Assembly: GCA_050014415.1 (NCBI GenBank)
Contig: JBEKDJ010000146.1
Coordinates: 1-11,251 of the forward strand
DNA from: JBEKDJ01 sp050014415
Lineage (GTDB): Bacteria > Desulfobacterota > BSN033 > UBA1163
DNA: 11,251 nt
Reading direction: 5' to 3'
Below are positions 6,069-11,251 of this stretch, piece by piece. The translations under genes were made by a program, and so were the position numbers. Under the pieces are notes generated by a model, which did not search any database, was not told the DNA's origin, and saw nothing but the letters and a program-made list of their open reading frames with translations. Positions within the stretch are counted from its first letter, which is position 1, and every line of letters begins with the position of its first letter.

Positions 6069-7004
6069 TTATTCCTTCTGCTCCACGTATCTTTCCGCTG
6101 CAAACGCAGCGGTTGAGCCATCCCCCACGGCAGTCGTGATCTGCCTCAGCAACTGCTTTCTGCAGTCACCAGCAGCGAAGATACCTCTGACAGAGGTTTC
6201 ACAATTCGTGTCAGTGAGAATATAGCCGTCTTCATCCAATTCGACCAAATCTCTCAAGAATCGTGTTCTGGGAGAGATTCCCACAAAAACGAAGGCTCCG
6301 TCTATTTCGTGTTCTTCCACTTCTCCTGTCTTCACATTCTTGATTACGACAGACCGGACCTCCCTCTCCCCTTTTATCTCTTCTACGATCGTGTTCCAGA
6401 GAAACTTGATTTTCGGATGGGCTTGGGCTCTCTCTTGATAGATCTTCGTCGCCCGAAGGGCATCCCTTCGGTGGATGATGGTCAATTCCTTCACGAATCT
6501 TGTTAGAAAGAGGGCCTCTGTGAGTGCAGAATCACCTCCCCCTACAACAATAACCCGACTATTTTGAAAGAAGGCCCCATCACAGGTCGCACAATAGGAG
6601 ACCCCTTTGCCAGTGAGTTCCTTCTCACCAGGAACACCTAATTTCCGGTATTCCGCGCCGGTGCAGATGATCAGTGCCTTACAAAGGTATTCTGACTCGT
6701 ACGTTTTGACAACCTTCAAATCGCTGTCCAGACTTACCTGCATCGCCTCCTGATTGACTGTCTCCAATCCAAACCGTTTCGCTTGACCCTCCATCAGACG
6801 GGCGAGCTCATCGCCCGCGATCCCCTGAGGGAAACCAGGATAGTTCTCAATATGATCGGTCGTAGGCATCTGGCCCCCGAAAATGCCCCTCTCGATGAGG
6901 AGCGTATGAAGTCTCGATCTTGTCGTGTAGATCCCAGCGGTCATGCCTGCAGGCCCTCCTCCCAGGATGATGACTTCATATATCTTCGGATCTCTGACTT
7001 TCAT
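6069..7004 (-). CDS. trxB: Thioredoxin reductase
   Basis: This is a 311-residue flavoprotein of the low-molecular-weight thioredoxin reductase type, which passes electrons from NADPH through FAD and a disulfide to thioredoxin. Seen in order: the FAD-binding GGGPAG at 15-20, IERGIFGGQMPTTDHIENYPG, the redox-active Cys138-Ala-Thr-Cys141, the NADPH-binding VVGGGDSALTEA at 153-164, the phosphate-binding HRRDALRA at 178-185, and the C-terminal FAD motif AAGDCR. The frame allows an ATG at 7019, but GGAGG lies 5 bases before the ATG at 7004, so I chose the latter. A good promoter lies just upstream, divergent from that of ndk. Its thioredoxin could supply electrons to NrdJ in the same window, as is known for class II reductases; the link here is inference. 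Confidence 0.96.
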   Translation of the reverse strand: MKVRDPKIYEVIILGGGPAGMTAGIYTTRSRLHTLLIERGIFGGQMPTTDHIENYPGFPQGIAGDELARLMEGQAKRFGLETVNQEAMQVSLDSDLKVVKTYESEYLCKALIICTGAEYRKLGVPGEKELTGKGVSYCATCDGAFFQNSRVIVVGGGDSALTEALFLTRFVKELTIIHRRDALRATKIYQERAQAHPKIKFLWNTIVEEIKGEREVRSVVIKNVKTGEVEEHEIDGAFVFVGISPRTRFLRDLVELDEDGYILTDTNCETSVRGIFAAGDCRKQLLRQITTAVGDGSTAAFAAERYVEQKE

Positions 7005-7038
7005 CGAATCCTCCTTCATCCCCAGTGACTACACATCA

Positions 7039-7067
7039 AATATAATAAAGAAGCATCAGCTTGACAA
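7039..7067 (-). promoter_or_regulatory. Sigma-70-type promoter for trxB
   Basis: On the minus strand TTGTCA (7067-7062) and TATATT (7044-7039) are 17 bases apart, with transcription expected near 7032, about 28 bases before the trxB start codon. Its -35 box lies back to back with that of ndk. Confidence 0.65.
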
Positions 7068-7074
7068 GTTTGAT

Positions 7075-7103
7075 TTGAGAAAGATAGAGTAGAAACTTAT
7101 AAT
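7075..7103 (+). promoter_or_regulatory. Sigma-70-type promoter for ndk-rlmN
   Basis: TTGAGA (7075-7080) and a perfect TATAAT (7098-7103) are 17 bases apart. The -10 box overlaps the left end of a repeat element, so transcription would start near 7110, inside that element, and the ndk leader would be about 150 bases long. Confidence 0.6.
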
Positions 7104-7241
7104 TAGTGTCTGTTTATAAACTACTGCTCCGACCAGAATCGTCATTCCGGCGAAGGCCGGAATCCAGTCCTTTCAAACCCTTCTGGATGCCGGATCATGT
7201 CCGGCATGACGAAAAAGGCTATTTATGGACAGACTCTAATT
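7101..7241. mobile_element. MITE-like element with terminal inverted repeats
   Basis: The ends AATTAGTGTCTG (7101-7112) and, inverted, AATTAGAGTCTG (7241-7230) continue as TTTATAAA/TCCATAAA and match at 17 of 20 positions. TAATTA occurs at both borders (7100-7105 and 7237-7242), possibly a target duplication; because it is palindromic the exact edge is ambiguous. Inside is a second large palindrome: GTCATTCCGG at 7141 and the inverse of CCGGCATGAC ending at 7210, each arm with its own small CCGG stem. There is no coding capacity, so it would need a transposase from elsewhere. Inner repeats beginning GTCATTCCGG are known to be common between genes in several bacterial phyla. Confidence 0.75.
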
Positions 7242-7261
7242 AATGCTGACAGGAGGAGACC

Positions 7262-7681
7262 ATGGAAAGGACGTTGTCGATTGTAAAACCGGATGGAGTC
7301 CAGCAGAATCTGATCGGAGAGGTGATTAAACGCTTTGAAGACCACGGGTTAAAGGTCATCGGCCTCAAGATGATTTCCATGGACAAAAGGGAGGCGGAGG
7401 GATTCTATGCGGTACATAGGGGCAAACCTTTCTTCGAAAGTCTAACGAACTTCATGTCCGGCGGGCCTTCTGTCGTCATGGTCCTCGAAGGGGATGGTGC
7501 GATCCTAAAAACGCGCGAGTTGATGGGTGCCACCAATCCTAGGGAGGCAAAAGAAGGAACACTGAGACATCAATTTGCGACAAATATCGAGAAGAACATT
7601 GTACACGGGTCTGATGGGCCTGAAACGGCTGCCTTTGAAATCAAGTATTTCTTCAATGCCTTGGAGATTTTTCAAGATTGA
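7262..7681 (+). CDS. ndk: Nucleoside diphosphate kinase
   Basis: Ndk transfers the terminal phosphate of ATP to other nucleoside diphosphates through a phosphohistidine, balancing NTP and dNTP pools. The 139 residues match the usual bacterial length. Seen: ERTLSIVKPDGV at the start, the conserved loop around FMSGGPSVVMVLEG at 64-77, GATNP at 89-93, and the active-site NIVHGSD with His115. AGGAGGA lies just upstream of the ATG at 7262. It overlaps the start of rlmN by four bases (TTGA), so the two are translated together. Its own promoter appears to lie on the far side of a repeat element (7101-7241). Ndk acts downstream of NrdJ in dNTP supply, although the genes are far apart here. Confidence 0.97.
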   Translation: MERTLSIVKPDGVQQNLIGEVIKRFEDHGLKVIGLKMISMDKREAEGFYAVHRGKPFFESLTNFMSGGPSVVMVLEGDGAILKTRELMGATNPREAKEGTLRHQFATNIEKNIVHGSDGPETAAFEIKYFFNALEIFQD

Positions 7682-8745
7682 ACACCCTTGCTGGAAAAAC
7701 TGACCTAAAGAACCTGAGTCCTCCGGAACTTGAGAGGTTCATCGCCTCCTTTGGAAAAGAGAGATATCGGAGCATTCAGGTTCTCAGATGGCTTTATCAA
7801 AAGGGTGTTCACTCCATTGAAGAGATGACCAACCTCTCTAGAAACTTCCGCCGTCAGCTGAGCGAAATCTGCGGCATCTCAACACTTCATCCCCGGATGG
7901 TGGAAGAGGCAAAAGATGGAACAAAGAAATTTCTATTCCAACTCGAGGACGGAAATCGAATCGAGAGTGTGCTCATCCCCGACAAAAAACGCCTGACCCT
8001 CTGCCTCTCCACCCAGGTGGGTTGTGCCTTGGGGTGCCGCTTTTGTCTCACTGGGAAAAAAGGATGGAAGAGGGACCTGACAGTCTCTGAAATCCTCAAT
8101 CAGATTCTATCGGTAAAAGAAACGCTCGATGACAGTAACTTCATTACCAATGTCGTCCTCATGGGCATGGGAGAACCCTTAGCCAATTACGAAAATACGC
8201 TAAAGGCCATTGAACTGATGCTACATCCCGATGCCTTCAAATTCTCATCAAGAAGGATCACCCTCTCCACGGCTGGCCTCCTCCCGGAGTTGGAGCGACT
8301 CGCAAACGAGAAGAAGCAATTCCGTCTTGCCATCTCACTCAATGCCTCAGATGAAGAGACTCGAAGCCACCTCATGCCAATCAATCGCCGCTATCCCTTA
8401 AAAAAGGTCTTAGAGGTTTGCCGAAGCTTTCCACTCCCGCATAGAGCAAGAATCACCTTCGAGTATGTTCTACTCGAAGGAATTAATGACTCGCCTCAAG
8501 ATGCCAAAAGACTGATACGAATATTGAGAGGCATCCCCTCCAAAATCAATCTTATTCCCCTCAACGAGGCCCCAGGAATCCCTTTTAAAAGACCTCCGGA
8601 AGAGAAGGTGAGACGGTTTCAAGAAGTCTTAATGGAGACGGGGCTCACCGCAATCGTCCGGACCAGCAAGGGGACAGAAATTTCAGCCGCCTGCGGTCAA
8701 CTCCAAGGCAAAAGTAGTCAGTTAACCCACTACTCCCAGAAATGA
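7678..8745 (+). CDS. rlmN: Dual-specificity 23S rRNA/tRNA adenine-C2 methyltransferase RlmN
   Basis: RlmN is a radical-SAM enzyme that methylates C2 of A2503 in 23S rRNA and A37 of certain tRNAs. This 355-residue protein has a full set of marks: an N-terminal helical RNA-binding part, Glu96 in the RIESVLIPD region, the cluster motif Cys116-x3-Cys120-x2-Cys123, MGMGEPLANY at 162-171, RRITLSTAGL at 192-201, SLNASDEETR at 220-229, and near the end AACGQL with the catalytic Cys339. The start is TTG at 7678, inside the TGA stop of ndk; no later start codon fits the family N-terminus, and the lack of a strong ribosome-binding site points to translational coupling. The product may depend on Fe-S supply from an Nfu-type scaffold like the one in this window; that link is inference. 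Confidence 0.95.
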   Translation: MNTLAGKTDLKNLSPPELERFIASFGKERYRSIQVLRWLYQKGVHSIEEMTNLSRNFRRQLSEICGISTLHPRMVEEAKDGTKKFLFQLEDGNRIESVLIPDKKRLTLCLSTQVGCALGCRFCLTGKKGWKRDLTVSEILNQILSVKETLDDSNFITNVVLMGMGEPLANYENTLKAIELMLHPDAFKFSSRRITLSTAGLLPELERLANEKKQFRLAISLNASDEETRSHLMPINRRYPLKKVLEVCRSFPLPHRARITFEYVLLEGINDSPQDAKRLIRILRGIPSKINLIPLNEAPGIPFKRPPEEKVRRFQEVLMETGLTAIVRTSKGTEISAACGQLQGKSSQLTHYSQK

Positions 8746-8756
8746 ACCCGGACAAA

Positions 8757-8773
8757 TCCCGCCCCCGGCGGGA
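8757..8773 (+). terminator. GC-rich hairpin after rlmN
   Basis: TCCCGCC (8757-8763) and GGCGGGA (8767-8773) pair perfectly around a CCC loop, 12 bases after the rlmN stop codon. The position suits a terminator, but the next bases are CTTCGAATGG with no T tract, so this is either a non-canonical terminator or part of a repeat. Confidence 0.35.
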
Positions 8774-8869
8774 CTTCGAATGGCAGTTCTTAGGAGATTC
8801 AGTGGAAATGGGAGGAATTTACTTTAAGTGACCTCTGATCATGAAACGATTTAAAGGTGCTGGTTCGGT

Positions 8870-8998
8870 GAAAGGTTCGCCTCGAAGCCTTTCCGAGCGG
8901 CCTGTCCAGGTTCATGCAACTCACTTTTTGCAACCTCTGGGTTAATAGCTCATGGCTGACGGCAATCAAATCATAAGTCGGCTATGATCCACCAACCC
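8870..8998 (+). ncRNA. Candidate structured RNA: three consecutive hairpins
   Basis: Three stems follow each other. GAAAGGTTCG (8870-8879) pairs with CGAA plus CCTTTC (8883-8893) with one bulged G. GGTT plus GCAA (8909-8919) pairs with TTGCAACC (8928-8935). TCATGGCTGAC (8950-8960) pairs at all 11 positions, two of them G-U, with GTCGGCTATGA (8977-8987), closed outside by GGGTT/AACCC (8939-8943/8994-8998). The G-U pairs suit RNA on either strand. I cannot match it to a known RNA family, and a decayed mobile sequence remains possible. Confidence 0.35.
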
Positions 8999-9105
8999 GG
9001 ATGACTTGGGGGGGTCCATCCCGCCAGAAGCGGGACTCGAATCCTTGGCCCTAATAACCTTTCCGTTGTAAGAAATCGGAGTGAGCCCGTACCAAGCCTG
9101 GACCT

Positions 9106-9135
9106 TTGCCTTTCAGTTCGCCTCTATGCTAAAAT
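9106..9135 (+). promoter_or_regulatory. Weak promoter candidate for the PhoB-like gene
   Basis: TTGCCT (9106-9111) and TAAAAT (9130-9135) are 18 bases apart and lie about 95 bases upstream of the coding region. I see no clear Pho box of repeated CTGTCAT units. The call rests on position and a partial match only. Confidence 0.3.
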
Positions 9136-9215
9136 GGATTCTGCTACTGATGGCGGGTTCATCACCTACGAACAACGATTATCAATGTCTTATTAGTTAA
9201 TGAGATCAAAGCGAT

Positions 9216-9230
9216 AGGAGGAACGCAAAG
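9216..9230 (+). promoter_or_regulatory. Strong ribosome-binding site followed by AAG instead of a start codon
   Basis: AGGAGG at 9216-9221 is a perfect Shine-Dalgarno sequence. Six bases further on, in frame with the response regulator, stands AAG (9228-9230), where ATG would give the usual short N-terminus M-T-K-S before the first beta strand. No ATG, GTG or TTG lies between the in-frame TGA at 9201 and the GTG at 9270. Confidence 0.7.
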
Positions 9231-9917
9231 ACGAAGTCGATTCTGATCGTCGAGGACGAAAAGGACATCGTGGACCTCGTGGTATATCATCTGAAACAAT
9301 CCGGGTTTTCTGTCATCTCGGCTCTGGACGGGCCTTCTGGATTGGAACTGGCTAAGAAGGAACGCCCCGGTCTTATCATTCTAGACCTGATGCTGCCGGG
9401 AATGGATGGAAAAGAAATATGCAGGGCACTTAAATCAAACCCTCTCACTCAATCGATACCGATCCTGATGCTGACCGCAAAGGCAGAAGAGATCGATAGG
9501 GTCATCGGGTTCGAGTTGGGTGCGGATGACTATGTCACCAAACCTTTCAGCCCAAGGGAGCTGGTTCTGAGGATAAAAGCCATCCTTCGCCGAAAGGAGG
9601 CCGGTCACGAAAGTGAGAAGATTATTCGGATTGGTGACCTTTTGATTGATATCGATCGCCATCACGTCTCCGTTAAGAAAAGTCCCGTTCAACTGACCTC
9701 TACGGAGTTCAAACTCCTTGAAGAGCTTGCTTCCAAAAGAGGACGAGTCCAGACCCGTGAGCGTCTTCTGGACAGAGTTTGGGGATACACTTACGAAGGA
9801 TATGCAAGGACGGTGGATACTCATATTCGGCGGCTAAGAGAAAAACTGGGCCCTTTAGGTGACTTCATTGAAACCATTCGGGGGGTTGGGTATCGGTTCC
9901 GGGAGGAGAAGGAATGA
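9228..9917 (+). CDS. PhoB/OmpR-type response regulator, start codon anomalous
   Basis: Counting from the codon at 9228 this is a 229-residue regulator. The receiver domain (about 1-118) has the acidic pair Glu9-Asp10 in ILIVEDE, the phosphorylated Asp53 in LIILDLMLPGMDG, Thr83 in MLTA and Lys105 in VTKPF. A winged-helix DNA-binding domain follows, with LTSTEFKLLEELA, the recognition helix RTVDTHIRRLREKL and the C-terminal hairpin IRGVGYRF. Paired with the downstream kinase it most resembles PhoB of phosphate control, although OmpR-family members look alike and no pst or phoU gene is in view. The only standard start codon in frame, GTG at 9270, would delete the first beta strand and the acidic pocket. 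So either AAG is used, the base is a sequencing error, or the gene is impaired. The stop overlaps the kinase ATG. Confidence 0.88.
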   Translation, partial: KTKSILIVEDEKDIVDLVVYHLKQSGFSVISALDGPSGLELAKKERPGLIILDLMLPGMDGKEICRALKSNPLTQSIPILMLTAKAEEIDRVIGFELGADDYVTKPFSPRELVLRIKAILRRKEAGHESEKIIRIGDLLIDIDRHHVSVKKSPVQLTSTEFKLLEELASKRGRVQTRERLLDRVWGYTYEGYARTVDTHIRRLREKLGPLGDFIETIRGVGYRFREEKE

Positions 9918-11251
9918 AACTTCGACTTCAGTGGAAATGGATGCTTTCATTTATCTTCCTCCTCTTCCTTCTCCTCATCATTCAGGGCTATTGTGTTTAC
10001 TTTCTCAAAAAGTCCTTGCTCCTGTCCTTTCTTCTCAGCCTCGTTATCCTCATTCCTTTGGCTTATTTCCTAGCGAGATCCATCACTCATCCCATTTTGG
10101 AAGTTAGTCTGAAAGCAATCCAGTTGGTTTCCGACACATTTGACAGGAAAATTCAGATCGATTCAAAGGATGAATTGAGAAGTCTTTCAAAAGCGATTGG
10201 TGAGATGGGTATCCAGTTAAGGAATAAGATAGAAGAGATTTCCAAAGAAAAAGACTATCTGCAGACGATTCTGAAGGGTATGGTGGAAGGCGTTTTGGTC
10301 GTAGATGAGAGGCGTCGTATCTTAGTAGTGAATGATACCCTACGAAGTCTGCTGTCCCTTACTTCGGATGTGGCAGACAAAATGCCCCTGGAAGTCATTC
10401 GGAATGCAGAGTTGGAGGCGGCAATCACAACTGTTGTCCGTGAGGGGAAAAGCAAGTCCCTCGAACTAAATGTCACAGTTCCTGGTGGAAGAGTATTTGA
10501 GGTTAATGTGGTTAGTATTCTTCCCTCCTCGAACTCGACAGCTAAGGATACCGAAGGGATCAGAGGTGCGGTCGCAGTTTTTCACGACATCACTCGATTG
10601 AAAGAGTTGGAAAAAATCCGACAGGACTTTGTCGCGAATGTCTCACATGAACTGCGAACCCCATTGACCACTATTAAAGGGTATGCCGAGACACTTCTGG
10701 AAGGAGCTCTGAAAGAGGAAGTGGCCTCCCAATTTGTTCAAGTCATCAAGAGGCACAGCGATCGTCTTACTAAGATCGTTGAAGATCTTTTGATGCTCTC
10801 GAAGATCGAGTCCAAAGAATTTCAACTGAAGATAGAGGTCATTTCTCTGCAGGACTTTGTCAATGATGTCATTGATTTTGTAAAAGAGCCCGCAGAAAAG
10901 AAAAGGATATCAATATCCCAAGGCAAAATTCCCCCTTCTCTGGCCATCGAGGCCGACAGAAACTATCTGGAACAGGTATTGATCAATCTTCTGGATAATG
11001 CCATCAAATATAGTCATGAGGGAGGAAAGGTTACGATCTCAGCCATCGAACAAGATCGAAGAGAGATTCAGTTTTCAATCCAAGACAACGGCATCGGAAT
11101 TCCAAAAGAAGATATTCCCAGGATATTTGAACGGTTTTACAGAGTAGATAAGGGAAGGTCTCAGGAACTGGGTGGGACCGGTCTCGGACTGTCCATTGTG
11201 AAGCATTTGGTACAGGCTCATGGCGGAAGAATCTGGGTCGAGAGCCAATTA
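9914..11251 (+). CDS. PhoR-type sensor histidine kinase (partial, runs off the window)
   Basis: The frame is open from the ATG at 9914, which overlaps the regulator stop as ATGA, to the last base: 446 residues, missing only the C-terminal tip. Order of parts: a positive N-terminus, two membrane segments at about 10-31 and 35-54 joined by only a few residues (KKS), a HAMP-like linker from RSITHP at 55-60, a PAS-like domain at about 115-230, the phospho-acceptor His245 in FVANVSHELRTPLTTIKGY, then the ATPase motifs NLLDN at 358-362, DNGIGIP at 391-397, FERFYR at 405-410 and GGTGLGLSIVKH at 420-431. With almost no periplasmic loop it cannot bind a ligand outside directly and should sense through its membrane or PAS parts, as Escherichia coli PhoR is thought to do via the phosphate transporter and PhoU. 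The signal is not proven by this sequence. Confidence 0.93.
   Translation, partial: MKLRLQWKWMLSFIFLLFLLLIIQGYCVYFLKKSLLLSFLLSLVILIPLAYFLARSITHPILEVSLKAIQLVSDTFDRKIQIDSKDELRSLSKAIGEMGIQLRNKIEEISKEKDYLQTILKGMVEGVLVVDERRRILVVNDTLRSLLSLTSDVADKMPLEVIRNAELEAAITTVVREGKSKSLELNVTVPGGRVFEVNVVSILPSSNSTAKDTEGIRGAVAVFHDITRLKELEKIRQDFVANVSHELRTPLTTIKGYAETLLEGALKEEVASQFVQVIKRHSDRLTKIVEDLLMLSKIESKEFQLKIEVISLQDFVNDVIDFVKEPAEKKRISISQGKIPPSLAIEADRNYLEQVLINLLDNAIKYSHEGGKVTISAIEQDRREIQFSIQDNGIGIPKEDIPRIFERFYRVDKGRSQELGGTGLGLSIVKHLVQAHGGRIWVESQL

Larger units (their letters stand above)
8746..9215. other. 470-bp gap without a gene, hairpin-rich
   Basis: No reading frame here resembles a real protein, and stops are frequent in all frames. 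Apart from the hairpins listed separately, I see a stem TCCCGC/GCGGGA at 9019-9035 that echoes the one at 8757-8773; both are followed by GACT(T)CGAAT. The two related units suggest copies of one repeat flanking about 240 bases. The last 100 bases hold a possible promoter for the PhoB-like gene. Confidence 0.5.

Noticed and set aside
8851..8900. Resemblance of the GGTGAAAGG region to group II intron domain V.
   Set aside because: The stem arrangement and catalytic triad of domain V are not present, and no intron protein is nearby.
9019..9045. tRNA-like T arm: on the minus strand GATTCGAGTCCCGC resembles a tRNA T loop.
   Set aside because: The five bases before the loop do not pair with those after it, and no acceptor, D or anticodon arm can be found around it.
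9435..9824. A 129-codon minus-strand reading frame.
   Set aside because: It is antisense to the response regulator, whose motifs are unmistakable.

Overview
The window reads as ordinary bacterial chromosome, most like a strictly or largely anaerobic Gram-negative of the former Deltaproteobacteria (Desulfobacterota) or a neighbouring phylum. This placement is an inference from: ispE, spoVG and tRNA-Gln lined up in one direction; a short B12-dependent (class II) ribonucleotide reductase; a small 2[4Fe-4S] ferredoxin; an IscR-like Rrf2 regulator paired with a NifU-C scaffold; and many palindromic repeats between genes. No phage, CRISPR, toxin-antitoxin or complete insertion-sequence gene is visible.

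Left part (1-5532), all on the minus strand. Read in the direction of transcription: Rrf2/IscR-like regulator, Nfu Fe-S scaffold, NrdJ ribonucleotide reductase, small ferredoxin, lipoprotein-like protein, IspE (isoprenoid synthesis), SpoVG, tRNA-Gln(UUG). The rrf2-nfu pair has a near-consensus sigma-70 promoter and a half-matching IscR-type operator just downstream of it. The lipoprotein gene has its own good promoter. Four spacers here carry inverted repeats of different sequence.

Middle (5533-7261). A small secreted protein of unknown role and thioredoxin reductase (trxB) lie on the minus strand. trxB and the plus-strand gene ndk are divergent, with -35 boxes only 7 bases apart. A 141-bp element with terminal inverted repeats sits between the ndk promoter and the ndk ribosome-binding site, so it should be transcribed as the ndk leader.

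Right part (7262-11251), plus strand. ndk and rlmN (23S rRNA/tRNA adenine methyltransferase) overlap by four bases and form an operon. A stretch of about 480 bases without a gene follows; it is rich in hairpins. Then comes a two-component pair of the PhoB/PhoR type overlapping as ATGA; the kinase runs off the window end. The response regulator has a strong Shine-Dalgarno sequence, but AAG stands where the start codon should be.

The most unusual points are the AAG in place of a start codon, the element in the ndk leader, the hairpin-rich gap before the PhoB-like gene, and the compact Rrf2-Nfu unit. I found no clear evidence of a wholly new multi-gene system.
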